From Actinomycetes bacterium (GTDB lineage: Bacteria > Actinomycetota > Acidimicrobiia > IMCC26256 > PALSA-610): a stretch of 64,000 nt of DNA. Below, piece by piece: positions 17,175 through 26,146 of this stretch (positions are counted from its first letter, which is position 1; every line of letters starts with the position of its first letter). The notes under the pieces are model-generated. The model saw nothing but the letters and a program-made list of their open reading frames with translations, was not told where the DNA came from and did not search any database. A program made the position numbers and the translations under genes. The DNA lies in NCBI GenBank assembly GCA_025360585.1, contig JANYBW010000099.1, forward strand, positions 1 through 64,000. The letters are read 5' to 3'.

Positions 17175-18581
17175 ATGGCTGAAGAATTCGACTTGGTCGT
17201 TGTTGGCGGTGGGCCCGCTGGCTACGCGGCCGCCTTGTACGGTTCGGCCGCGGGCATGAAAGTGGCTCTGGTCGAACAAGGGCGTGTCGGCGGTACGTGT
17301 TTGCACCGCGGCTGCATTCCTGCCAAGGAGTTGTTGGAGACCGCGACCGTCGCGCGTACGGTGCGCGATGCGGCCGAATTCGGTATTGAAGTTGCAGGCG
17401 GGGCCCCACCAACGGTGAATTTGGCCACGAGTCAAACTCGCAAGCAGAGCGTGATCGATCGTTTGGTCGGCGGCCTGGAATCGTTGCTGAAGGGTCGGAA
17501 GGTCACCGTCATTCCTGGAACCGGCCGGTTGGCCGATGGTCCGGGACGGCTGGTCCGAGTCAGCGACGGTACTGAATTGCGCGGCAAGTTCATCGCGCTC
17601 GCTATGGGTTCGGTGCCGCGGTCGCTGCCGTTGCCAGGTTTCGATTACGACGGCGTGCGTGTGTTGTCTTCGGATCATGTGCTGAACATTGCGTCGGTAC
17701 CAAACCGTGTGGTTGTGGTTGGCGGGGGCGCCATTGGCTGCGAGTTCGCGTCCTTCTTGCGCGACGTTGGATCTGAAGTCACGATTCTTGAAGCTTTGCC
17801 GCAGTTGCTGAATGGCGTTGATTCGCAGGTTGCGCAAGTAGTCGCGCGGTCGTTTCAAAAACGCGGGATCGCGTCCGAGGTTGGTGTCGCGATCCACGGG
17901 GCTGATGTGCGCTCCGATGGAGTGTCAATTCGATATGAGGGAAAACGCGGCGCGGCGACACTGGATGCCGATTGCGTGATCGTCAGCGTTGGGCGCCGAC
18001 CGCGAAGTGAAGGCTCCGGTTTACTCGAAGCGGGTGTAGCGATCGATGAGCGCGGTTTTGTGCCCGTAGATGCGATGTTACGCACCTCGATTCCGGGTGT
18101 CTATGCACTCGGCGATCTCGTCAACACGCCCCAGCTGGCGCACGTGGCGTTCGCCGAAGCCATCGTGGCGGTCAAAGACATGCTGGGTGAGGCGCCTGCT
18201 CCTATCGATTATGCGAAAGTTCCTTGGGGTATCTATTGCCATCCCGAGGTCGCGTTTTGTGGTTTAACTGAAGAAAAGGCCAAGGAGCTTGGTCATGATG
18301 TGGAAACGTCCGTGCATCGGTTCTTAGGAAATGGTCGGGCCCTGATCATTGGTGATTCCGACGGCCTCGTGAAAATTGTTGCCGACAAGGCCACGGGAGT
18401 ATTGCTCGGAGTGCACATTTGTGGGCCGTGGGCGACTGAGCTCATCGCCGAGGGATACCTCGCGGTGAACTGGGAAGCAACCGCGACGGATCTCGGTGCG
18501 TTGATCCACGCCCACCCGACCTTGTCGGAATTGTTCGGCGAGTCTGCATTGGCGCTCACCGGACGTTCGTTACACGGTTAA
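17175..18581 (+). CDS. lpdA: Dihydrolipoyl dehydrogenase (E3)
   Basis: A 468-residue flavoprotein that reoxidises the dihydrolipoyl arm of 2-oxoacid dehydrogenase E2 using NAD+. The FAD motif GGGPAGY lies at residues 11-17, and the redox disulfide is C42/C47 in GGTCLHRGCIPAKE. The NAD site is VVVGGGAIGCEFA, and the second FAD motif ends in YALGD. The C-terminal HAHPTLSE supplies the catalytic His-Glu pair. Everything needed for activity is present and the length is normal. GGGAG lies 5-7 bases before the ATG. The E2 gene follows 48 bases downstream, so they form one functional unit. Confidence 0.95.
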   Translation: MAEEFDLVVVGGGPAGYAAALYGSAAGMKVALVEQGRVGGTCLHRGCIPAKELLETATVARTVRDAAEFGIEVAGGAPPTVNLATSQTRKQSVIDRLVGGLESLLKGRKVTVIPGTGRLADGPGRLVRVSDGTELRGKFIALAMGSVPRSLPLPGFDYDGVRVLSSDHVLNIASVPNRVVVVGGGAIGCEFASFLRDVGSEVTILEALPQLLNGVDSQVAQVVARSFQKRGIASEVGVAIHGADVRSDGVSIRYEGKRGAATLDADCVIVSVGRRPRSEGSGLLEAGVAIDERGFVPVDAMLRTSIPGVYALGDLVNTPQLAHVAFAEAIVAVKDMLGEAPAPIDYAKVPWGIYCHPEVAFCGLTEEKAKELGHDVETSVHRFLGNGRALIIGDSDGLVKIVADKATGVLLGVHICGPWATELIAEGYLAVNWEATATDLGALIHAHPTLSELFGESALALTGRSLHG

Positions 18582-18629
18582 TACGATGCATTGTGCCGAT
18601 GAATTCGTGAGATTCGAAAGGAACTTTTC

Positions 18630-20006
18630 ATGGACGTTTTGATGCCGCAACTCGGCGAGACGGTGACCGAAGGAACGATTACCCGCTGGTTCAAGCAAGT
18701 TGGCGAAACGATCGAAGCCGACGAGCCGTTATTCGAGGTCTCCACCGACAAAGTTGATTCTGAGGTTCCCGCACCCGGCGCCGGAGTGCTCACCGAAATC
18801 CTTGTCGCAGAAGGTGAAACTGTTGATGTCGGCGTGCGTCTAGCCGTTATCGGCGCGCCCGGCACTGTGGTTGCGTCTGCTCCAGTCGAGACCGCCGCTG
18901 CTGCCGTCGTCGAAGCTCCGGCGCCCATCTCCGAATCCGCGCCGCTTCCGGTCGTAGCGAGTGCTGCGCCCGTCGTCGCGCAGCCGATTCCGGCCGCACC
19001 GCGCACCGCTCGGCCGGTGACGCAAGCCAGTTCGACAACGCTCGCCGGAGGAATTGTGACATCGCCTCTGGTGCGCGGCTTGCTAGCGGAGTACGGTATC
19101 GATGGCAATGCGATCATCGGCACTGGTGTCGGTGGGCGCATTACGCGTAATGATGTGCTCGCTGTGGCGCAGACGCGCGGAGCCGGTGCACCGGCCTCAG
19201 TGCCGGGTGCGCCCGCTTCAGCGGCGTCTGCGCCGCAGCTCACTTCGACCGCTGTGGCGGCTGCACTCCCGATAGGTGCTCAGAACGCGGCGGGCGATCT
19301 TGTCATTGCGTTCGACAATATTCGGCGGCGCACGGCGGAGCACATGGTTCGTTCTAAAGCAACGAGCGCTCATGTGTATACGTCAATTGAGGTCGACTTC
19401 GAACGTATTGAGCGGGTCCGGCGCGATCACGGTGGCGCCTTCAAAGTTGATGAAGGATTTTCGCTCACGTACTTACCGTTCGTATGCCGAGCGTTGAGCG
19501 ATGTTGTACACGACTACCCGCACGTGAACGCGAGCGTCGATGGTGATTCACTCGTGGTACATCGCGACGTTCATCTTGGAATCGCAGTCGATCTTGATTT
19601 TCACGGGCTGGTCGCGCCCGTGGTGCGCAACATCGACGGTAAACGACTACGACTCATTGCGCGTGAGATCCGTGATCTTGCGGCCCGCGCGAAAACGAAG
19701 CAGCTCGGACCCGATGAAGTCATGGGCGGTTCGTTCACGATTACGAACATGGGCCCGTTCGGCACCGCGATGACACTGCCGATTATCAATCAGCCCCAAG
19801 TGGCGATTTTGGCTACCGACGGCGTGCACAAAAAGCCGGTCGTTGTCACTGATGCGAATGGTGATGATTCCATCGCGATTCATCACGTTGGGATTCTTGC
19901 GTTGGCCTGGGATCACCGCGCGTTCGACGGCGCTTACGCCGCCTCATTTTTGCGGGATCTGAAAGCGGTTTTGGAAACGCATGATTGGGCGAACGAACTC
20001 GCCTAA
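18630..20006 (+). CDS. sucB: Dihydrolipoyllysine-residue acyltransferase, E2 of a 2-oxoacid dehydrogenase complex
   Basis: A 458-residue E2 core protein. It has one lipoyl domain (1-77) with lipoyl-lysine K41 in STDKVDSEV and an Ala/Pro-rich linker. The peripheral subunit-binding domain (about 143-185) reads SPLVRGLLAEYGID, then GRITRNDV. The catalytic domain contains AWDHRAFDGAYA, the H-xxx-DG active site. AAAGGA precedes the ATG by 7 bases. In actinobacteria this subfamily is called SucB or DlaT and can serve both pyruvate and 2-oxoglutarate complexes; the substrate is not decided here and no E1 gene is in the window. Only one lipoyl domain is present, whereas several actinobacterial homologues carry two or three. 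Confidence 0.92.
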   Translation: MDVLMPQLGETVTEGTITRWFKQVGETIEADEPLFEVSTDKVDSEVPAPGAGVLTEILVAEGETVDVGVRLAVIGAPGTVVASAPVETAAAAVVEAPAPISESAPLPVVASAAPVVAQPIPAAPRTARPVTQASSTTLAGGIVTSPLVRGLLAEYGIDGNAIIGTGVGGRITRNDVLAVAQTRGAGAPASVPGAPASAASAPQLTSTAVAAALPIGAQNAAGDLVIAFDNIRRRTAEHMVRSKATSAHVYTSIEVDFERIERVRRDHGGAFKVDEGFSLTYLPFVCRALSDVVHDYPHVNASVDGDSLVVHRDVHLGIAVDLDFHGLVAPVVRNIDGKRLRLIAREIRDLAARAKTKQLGPDEVMGGSFTITNMGPFGTAMTLPIINQPQVAILATDGVHKKPVVVTDANGDDSIAIHHVGILALAWDHRAFDGAYAASFLRDLKAVLETHDWANELA

Positions 20007-21646
20007 TGGATTCATTGCAGGTTCGGTGGCTCGGCCGCGTTGGGTATCACGAAGCTGATCAGTTGCAGCGTTCGCTACACGAACACGCGCGCAACGACTA
20101 CCTATTGTTGCTTGAGCATCCGCATGTTTACACCATGGGTTCCGCCGCGAAACCGGAACACGTATTGGTTGAGCCTCGTGCTGTTGGCGCGGAACTGGTG
20201 CACGCGGATCGGGGTGGTGATGTCACCTATCACGGCCCTGGTCAGCTTGTTGGGTATCCAATAATCGAACTGCGAGCATCGCAAGCTGGTCAGCGCGATG
20301 TCGTTGCGTACGTCCGAAAGATTGAACAGGTACTGATTGAAACCCTCGCGGATTTTGGTGTCGTAGCGCACCGCAGCGATGGTTTTACCGGCGTATGGGT
20401 GGGCGAAGAGAAGATTGCTGCGATCGGCGTACGAGTCGCGCGTGGCAAAACCCGGCATGGGTTCGCACTCAACGTCGATCCCGATCTTGCGATGTTCGAT
20501 CACATTGTGCCGTGTGGCATCCGCGACCGAGGGGTCACTTCGCTGGCTCGTCTCCTCGGATCGACTGCACCAACGATGCAAGCCGTCGTTGATTGTGTCG
20601 TCGCGCATTTTGCTCGGAATTTTGATGCCGAGACCATCACTCGTAGCGATATCACCTGGCGCAGTACTCCGGATGATCTCAGCGCCTTTTCGCGTGCCCT
20701 TCTCAATGGCACGAGCGCACCGGTACGCTTGATCGGACGGCTGGCTCAAGCTGGCGTCGACGGCGTTGCTGACGACGTGAGCGCGCAGCGACCCGAATGG
20801 ATGCGCGTTAAGGCCAAGATGGGCCCTGAGTTTTTGGATCTCAAAAAACGTGTGCGCGAATCGGGCCTAAACACCGTGTGCGAAGAAGCCGGATGTCCGA
20901 ACATCTATGAGTGCTGGTCGCAAGGTACGGCCACGTTCATGATCCTCGGCGAACGCTGCACGCGGGCGTGCGGGTTTTGTTTGGTCGACACTCGGCATCC
21001 GGAACCAGTCGATCACGACGAACCGCGGCGCATCGCCGAAACGGTCGCGGCAATGCAGCTCGAACACGTCGTGATCACCTGTGTGGCGCGCGATGACCTT
21101 GACGATGGCGGCAGCTCAGTGTTCGCTGAGACGGTTGCCGCAATTCGCGCCAGCGCGCCGAATACGCGCATCGAATTGCTGATCTCAGACTGTGCGGGAA
21201 AAGTTTTTTCGCTCGAAGCGATTTTCGCGGCGCGTCCTGATGTGCTGAATCACAATCTTGAAACTGTTGCGCGGCTCCAGCGTGCTGCGCGTCCGAGCGC
21301 GGGATACGCGCGTTCGCTCGCAGTGCTCGGCCGCGCGAAACGCGCCGGGCTCACTACGAAGTCGGGAATCATCGTGGGGATGGGCGAGACCAACGAGGAA
21401 GTGCGCGAAGCGCTCACAGATTTGCGCAGCGTTGGCGTTGATATCGTGACGATCGGGCAGTACCTGAGGCCAACGGCGCACCACCTGCCCGTCGTGCGAT
21501 GGTGGACGCCCGAAGAATTCGCCGCGCTCCGCGCGTTTGGACGTGAACTCGGTTTCGCTCATGTGGAATCTGGTCCGCTCGTGCGTTCGAGCTATCACGC
21601 TCGCGTGGGCGCGGAACTTGCTGATCTGTCGCTCAAAAAAGGTTGA
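20006..21646 (+). CDS. lipB-lipA: LipB-LipA fusion: octanoyltransferase joined to lipoyl synthase
   Basis: A single 546-codon frame encodes both steps of de novo lipoylation. Residues 1-220 are LipB, with the substrate-site motif GGDVTYHGPGQLVGYP and the catalytic pair K136 (GEEKIAAIG) and C170 (VPCGIRDRG). Residues of about 222-262 form a linker. Residues 263-546 are LipA: auxiliary-cluster cysteines C292, C297 and C303, radical-SAM cysteines C318, C322 and C325 in CTRACGFC, and the C-terminal RSSY at 527-530. All key residues of both enzymes are intact, so a sequencing artefact is unlikely though not excluded. The ATG overlaps the E2 stop as TAATG. The fusion would pass octanoyl-E2 directly to the sulfur-insertion domain. 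Confidence 0.93.
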   Translation: MDSLQVRWLGRVGYHEADQLQRSLHEHARNDYLLLLEHPHVYTMGSAAKPEHVLVEPRAVGAELVHADRGGDVTYHGPGQLVGYPIIELRASQAGQRDVVAYVRKIEQVLIETLADFGVVAHRSDGFTGVWVGEEKIAAIGVRVARGKTRHGFALNVDPDLAMFDHIVPCGIRDRGVTSLARLLGSTAPTMQAVVDCVVAHFARNFDAETITRSDITWRSTPDDLSAFSRALLNGTSAPVRLIGRLAQAGVDGVADDVSAQRPEWMRVKAKMGPEFLDLKKRVRESGLNTVCEEAGCPNIYECWSQGTATFMILGERCTRACGFCLVDTRHPEPVDHDEPRRIAETVAAMQLEHVVITCVARDDLDDGGSSVFAETVAAIRASAPNTRIELLISDCAGKVFSLEAIFAARPDVLNHNLETVARLQRAARPSAGYARSLAVLGRAKRAGLTTKSGIIVGMGETNEEVREALTDLRSVGVDIVTIGQYLRPTAHHLPVVRWWTPEEFAALRAFGRELGFAHVESGPLVRSSYHARVGAELADLSLKKG

Positions 21647-21648
21647 AC

Positions 21649-22695
21649 ATGTCGCGTATCAAGAAAATTTCTGGATTGTTATTGGTGTCATCGCTGGTCG
21701 CGTGTTCCAGCGGCACAACCAAGACCGCCAACCCGACAACACTCGGAACTCAGGCCAAAGCCGATGTCGTCACGCCGACGACGTCCGCCGGGCCAACGGC
21801 GCGAGTCGCTGCGGTCGGAACGTACGGAGTGGGGCAAATCGAAACAACGTACGTCGACAAGACTCGCCGGACTGATGCGAATGGCCCTGCGTTTCCTGGT
21901 GCGAAGACCAGAACGCTACACACGATCGTTGTGTATCCCGCTGCCACTGGAAAATTTCAGGCGGAGGAAGCAACCGCGAACGCGAAACCCGACGTGGCTC
22001 ATGGTCGTTACCCTCTCGTGATCTTTAGCCATGGCAACCGAACTGTCGCCGCGGTGTATCTCGGCAACGCGATTGGCCTCGCCAGTGCGGGTTACGTCGT
22101 AGTGCTGCCGGATTATCCGCTCTCGCGAATTACAACGCCCGGCGGTCCGAAACCAACGGATGTGAAGAATCAACCGGCCGACGCTTCGTTTGTCCTCACG
22201 AGTCTTGTCGCCGACAATCAGAAATTGCTCGGTGGGATCATCGACCCGAGCCGAATTGGAGCAATGGGGCATTCGCTGGGCGCCTTTACGACGTTGGGGT
22301 TGACATACGCGAAGTGCTGCACTGACGCTCGAATTGGCGCCGCAATTTCGTTGGCTGGCGCGATGTGGGGCATCGATAAGGAAGCCAACTACTTCACGGG
22401 GCCGAACGTTCCGGTCTTGTTTTTTCATGGCGATGCAGACGAGACCGTGCCGTACAAGGGTGCCCGTACGGCGTACCTGGCTGCGAAAGCTCCGAAGGCG
22501 TTCATTACCTTGCCCGGCGGGAATCACGTTGGGCCGTTTCTGGGTTCTGGGAATCCGCTGGCGCTGCCCTTCATAAAGACGTTTGTGCCTTGGTTCGATC
22601 GCTTTCTGAAGCGCGACGTCAACGCGCTCGATGCGCTGCGGACGGCGGTGGCGAACTCGACGGGTGTGTTCAAACTTGAAGAACAAATCCGATGA
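21649..22695 (+). CDS. Secreted lipoprotein alpha/beta hydrolase
   Basis: A 348-residue predicted lipoprotein. Its signal peptide ends in the lipobox LVAC with C19 as the lipidation site. The hydrolase domain has an oxyanion region (VIFSHGN), the nucleophile elbow GHSLGA, an acid in GDADETVPY and a histidine in GGNHVGPF, a complete catalytic triad. The fold resembles PAF-acetylhydrolase and dienelactone hydrolase relatives. The natural ester or amide is unknown. The ATG at 21649 lies 2 bases after the lipA stop. Export sets it apart from the lipoylation genes, so the linkage is probably only transcriptional. Confidence 0.85.
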   Translation: MSRIKKISGLLLVSSLVACSSGTTKTANPTTLGTQAKADVVTPTTSAGPTARVAAVGTYGVGQIETTYVDKTRRTDANGPAFPGAKTRTLHTIVVYPAATGKFQAEEATANAKPDVAHGRYPLVIFSHGNRTVAAVYLGNAIGLASAGYVVVLPDYPLSRITTPGGPKPTDVKNQPADASFVLTSLVADNQKLLGGIIDPSRIGAMGHSLGAFTTLGLTYAKCCTDARIGAAISLAGAMWGIDKEANYFTGPNVPVLFFHGDADETVPYKGARTAYLAAKAPKAFITLPGGNHVGPFLGSGNPLALPFIKTFVPWFDRFLKRDVNALDALRTAVANSTGVFKLEEQIR

Positions 22696-23795
22696 CATCG
22701 CAATTGAGTATCGCGCGTACCGCGCGAATCGCCCGCGTCCGCGCGCAGATGGAGCTAGAAAACATTGATGTTTTGGCGCTTTCTGTCGGGCCGGATCTTC
22801 CGTATTTGATCGGCTATGAAGCGATGCCATTGGAGCGGCTCACTATGCTGGTGTTGCCCCGCGTTGGCGATGCGAGGTTGGTTGTGCCGTATCTCGAAGC
22901 GCCCCGCGTTGATCGAAGCGCCGCAGAGTTCGAGTTGGTTACGTGGCAGGAAACGCAAGATCCTGTCGCCTTAGTCGCTGCGATGATGTCGAGCGCGGGT
23001 CGGGTTGCGATCGGTGATCACACGTGGGCACGGTTTGTGCTCGCGCTCCAGGGGCAGTTGCCGAACGCTGAATTTGTTCCCGCAAATCGAGTGACCGCAC
23101 CCGTTCGAATGGTGAAGTCTGCCGACGAAGTCGAGTGCTTGCAAGCTGCCGCGAGTGCGGTTGATGCGATCGCCGCGGAAATGCGAGAACGGCCGTTCGC
23201 GGGTCGTTCCGAGGCTCAGATTTCGCGGGAGCTTCGGGAGCGAATGCTCCAACACGGTCATCAGCAAGCGAACTTTGCGATTGTCGCGACGGCCGCGAAC
23301 GCCGCGAGTCCGCATCACGAACCTGGTTCGCGGGTAGTCGCGGACGGCGACTTAGTGCTGTGTGATTTCGGCGGAACGATGAATGGTTATTGCTCCGATA
23401 TCACTCGCATGTTTCACGTCGGATCGATTCCGAATCAGATCAGCGACGCCTACGCCGTGTTGCATCAATCCCAAGATGCTGGGGTTCTTGCTGGTGTCGT
23501 CGGCGCTTCGTGCGAGTCGGTTGATCAACAAGCGCGCGCTGTGATTGAAGCCGCGGGTTTCGGCGAATACTTTGTGCACCGCACCGGCCACGGTATCGGT
23601 ACTGAAGCCCATGAAGATCCCTACATGGTGAGCGGCAATACCGCGCCCATTGTCGCCGGCTATGCGTTCAGTGTCGAACCCGGTATATACGTTGGCGGCG
23701 AGTTCGGCATGCGCCTCGAAGACATTGTTGTCGCGACAGCCGACGGACCGCTGCGGCTGAACAACGCACCGCGCGACATCGCGATTGTTGGGTAA
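22692..23795 (+). CDS. M24 family metallopeptidase, Xaa-Pro aminopeptidase/dipeptidase-like
   Basis: A 367-residue protein with a creatinase-like N-terminal domain (about 1-135) and a pita-bread catalytic domain. The five metal ligands can be placed: D in CDFGGT, D in YCSDITR, H in RTGHGIG, E in VEPGIY and E in RLEDIV. It should remove an N-terminal residue before proline or cleave Xaa-Pro dipeptides in the cytoplasm. The start overlaps the upstream stop by 4 bases (ATGA). PepP and PepQ cannot be separated with certainty from the sequence. Confidence 0.9.
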   Translation: MTSQLSIARTARIARVRAQMELENIDVLALSVGPDLPYLIGYEAMPLERLTMLVLPRVGDARLVVPYLEAPRVDRSAAEFELVTWQETQDPVALVAAMMSSAGRVAIGDHTWARFVLALQGQLPNAEFVPANRVTAPVRMVKSADEVECLQAAASAVDAIAAEMRERPFAGRSEAQISRELRERMLQHGHQQANFAIVATAANAASPHHEPGSRVVADGDLVLCDFGGTMNGYCSDITRMFHVGSIPNQISDAYAVLHQSQDAGVLAGVVGASCESVDQQARAVIEAAGFGEYFVHRTGHGIGTEAHEDPYMVSGNTAPIVAGYAFSVEPGIYVGGEFGMRLEDIVVATADGPLRLNNAPRDIAIVG

Positions 23796-23798
23796 CGG

Positions 23799-24569
23799 GT
23801 GAAACTCGATCTCGCCACCTTTTTGTTGCAGTGGGCCGCGGGTGGCCTGGCGGGTTTGTGGTGCACGACTCGCCGGCGCGAGTTAGGCATCGGTTACGGA
23901 TGGCTGCTGCGCGCGACGTACGGCCTCATTGGGATCGGTGCGGCAGTTGCCTTTTTCGGTCACGAAGGATCGTTGGGCGGCGATCGGATTGCCGCGATCG
24001 GAGCGTGCGCGTTGGTACTAGGCGCGAGCTTGGCGCTGGCTCAGTCGATCATGACGCGCAAAGCTGGAGTGACCGCGTTTGCTCCGATTTGGGATACTGC
24101 TGCGCCGATTGCTGGTCTGATCGGATTATTGGGCGCCGCGGATATCTCGGGCGGAAGCTATGCGCTTGCACTCGCGCGGCTCGTTGTTGGCGCATTGTTT
24201 CTCGGCGCCGTGAGCGACGCAATGCTGCTCGGCCATTGGTACCTGGTGCAGCCTGGCCTGCGACGGGATCCACTGCAAGAACTTGTTCGCATCACGGGAT
24301 TCATTTGGCCGCTTGAGGTCGTGGTGTTGTTGATCCCAACGGGGATGGTCTCAGTGATCAACGGCTCGATCGACGACGGCTACAACGGCATCCTTGGGTG
24401 GGTATGGATTGCTTGCTGCGTCTTTACGATTGGTCTGATCTGGATCACGATGATCGCGTTAAAGGAGCGGTATTACTCGGCTGTCATGTCGGCGACTGGC
24501 CTTTTGTATCTCGCGATCCTTACGGCCTTTGGCACAGATTTGGTTGCGCGCGCAGTGCTTGCGCCGTGA
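23799..24569 (+). CDS. Eight-helix integral membrane protein of unknown function
   Basis: A 256-residue protein with about eight hydrophobic helices and short loops, the second loop carrying TTRRRELGIGYGW. No transporter or enzyme motif is recognisable. The GTG start lies 3 bases after the M24 peptidase stop, so it belongs to the same transcript. Its 3' end overlaps the convergent GT-C-like gene by 50 bp. Confidence 0.7.
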   Translation: MKLDLATFLLQWAAGGLAGLWCTTRRRELGIGYGWLLRATYGLIGIGAAVAFFGHEGSLGGDRIAAIGACALVLGASLALAQSIMTRKAGVTAFAPIWDTAAPIAGLIGLLGAADISGGSYALALARLVVGALFLGAVSDAMLLGHWYLVQPGLRRDPLQELVRITGFIWPLEVVVLLIPTGMVSVINGSIDDGYNGILGWVWIACCVFTIGLIWITMIALKERYYSAVMSATGLLYLAILTAFGTDLVARAVLAP

Positions 24570-26052
24570 TCCGATAAATCCAGTAGTGCTCGTCGGCCAC
24601 GATCCCTGTTGAGGCTGTGTGGATCAGCATGGATTCGAAACCAGTCACCCGGTGGTTCGTCACGAACAGCTTTGGTCCTGAATGGTCGTACTCCGCCATT
24701 TGAAACGCGACCTTTAGTGGGGCGATCCGCTGCAGACGGCGAAGATCCCAACGGATATAGGTGCCTTTTCGATAGCCCTGCGCGTAGAAGACATCGCGAT
24801 CGAGGTACGCCGCAAAGGCTGAACCAACAAAATCGGGGCACGTGACGATCGCCGGATCTTTCCCGACGTGGCGTTGAATCCACGAAGCAGTTTCGGCGGC
24901 GTCAGTGAACGGCTGTCGCACATCAATGCCCAATGCGACAGCACCGAGGGCAATGTGGAGTGCTGCGAACCCAAATAATAATCGCGCTGGTAGCGATTGG
25001 TTCGTGGCTGGTTTCGTGGCTGGTTTCGTGGCTGGTTTCGTGGCTGGGATCGTTGTAGTCGGGGGCGAGGGGTTCCGCGTCGTTTCGGTAGTCAGCTCAG
25101 AGGATCCGCCCTCCGCGTGGATCCACTGCGCGGCGATAAACAACAGCCAGATGTGTCCGTAGTAGCGAGCCGCGTCGGCTTGCCCGAGCTTGGCGTATAG
25201 GAACGCAACACATGTCGCAGTCCCGAAGATCCAGATGCTCAAAGCTGCGAAGTGTCGTCGCAACGCGAACCCAATCGCTACAACGAGTAATACTCCGATC
25301 AGTGCAGCGATGCCCGTGTGCCCATCGCCGATGCTTGTGTTCCACCACGAGTGCTGAAGTTTTGGCAGCGGAATCAGCGCACGAAATACGCTCGAGATCG
25401 CGGTTGCTCCGAGCCTGAATTCCAGAGTCGTGTGCCATCCGGTAAACGTTCCTGTGTTCGCGGGTGGTTTGGCTTGCGCGTATGCGATTGCCGCGCTAGC
25501 GATCGTGGAAACCAGCGCGGTCGCTATGCCCAACGGTCGGAATCGTGGTCCGCGCCGCACGATGTCGTGGAGTGCGATTGATCCGATCAGGACCGCCGCA
25601 ACGATCACACCGAACGCGCTGGTGAGAGCGAGGAGGGCCGCGGTCGCGCTGGCCAATACCCATCGCCGGCGAGGGGTCAGCAAAGCAACTGTGGCTACCA
25701 CCAGAAGCGCGCCGAGTGCGTAGCTGCGAGCGATAACGCCGTATTCGAACAGTGAGAAATAACCGAACACGATCAGGGTGCGTGAAGCCCGTGAAAACGG
25801 AGCCCGGAACACGATGATCGCCGCGGTGCCTACCGCGATGCACCACTGCACGAATTGCAGCATTGCGATGCCGCGGTGGACCTTTGCGAGCGGCCATAAC
25901 AGCGCATACCAAAGCGCGGGATGTCCTTCGAAACGCAAATTGTGGAGTAACGCATTAGGGGAGCTGCTGGCGCGAACGATCATCCATGCTTGCAGCTCAT
26001 CGCGCCACGGTTCGTGGCGCCACACTCCAACACCAACTACACACGCGAACAC
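24520..26052 (-). CDS. GT-C-like polytopic membrane glycosyltransferase
   Basis: A 510-residue protein with about 9-11 membrane segments. After the first helix comes EPWRDELQAW, the acidic loop-1 motif of GT39/ArnT-like enzymes that use polyprenyl-phosphate sugars, then EGHPALWYALLWPL. A soluble C-terminal part follows after residue 360. A TKPA repeat (12-bp unit, four copies) lies in the loop between the membrane and C-terminal parts. The start is a GTG; no better one precedes it. It would add a sugar on the outer face of the membrane, but donor and target are unknown. Confidence 0.72.
   Translation of the reverse strand: MFACVVGVGVWRHEPWRDELQAWMIVRASSSPNALLHNLRFEGHPALWYALLWPLAKVHRGIAMLQFVQWCIAVGTAAIIVFRAPFSRASRTLIVFGYFSLFEYGVIARSYALGALLVVATVALLTPRRRWVLASATAALLALTSAFGVIVAAVLIGSIALHDIVRRGPRFRPLGIATALVSTIASAAIAYAQAKPPANTGTFTGWHTTLEFRLGATAISSVFRALIPLPKLQHSWWNTSIGDGHTGIAALIGVLLVVAIGFALRRHFAALSIWIFGTATCVAFLYAKLGQADAARYYGHIWLLFIAAQWIHAEGGSSELTTETTRNPSPPTTTIPATKPATKPATKPATNQSLPARLLFGFAALHIALGAVALGIDVRQPFTDAAETASWIQRHVGKDPAIVTCPDFVGSAFAAYLDRDVFYAQGYRKGTYIRWDLRRLQRIAPLKVAFQMAEYDHSGPKLFVTNHRVTGFESMLIHTASTGIVADEHYWIYRITAQALRAQPNLCQRP
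25001..25048. repeat. 12-bp tandem repeat, four copies
   Basis: Four copies of ttcgtggctggt (the last with one change) lie inside the GT-C-like gene. They encode TKPA units on the minus strand. The repeat is frame-preserving and probably polymorphic in copy number. Confidence 0.9.
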
Positions 26053-26146
26053 CGTGAGTGTGATCGCGTTCCGCTGATTGTCCGAGGTTCGCGCGCACCG
26101 TTTGATCCGGCCAAGCTAACCGGCCATCGTCGGCAATGAAGTGGTT

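Noticed and set aside
17001..17897. 298-codon minus-strand frame opposite lpd
   Set aside because: It is antisense to a complete dihydrolipoyl dehydrogenase and encodes an Arg/His/Gln-rich product without motifs.
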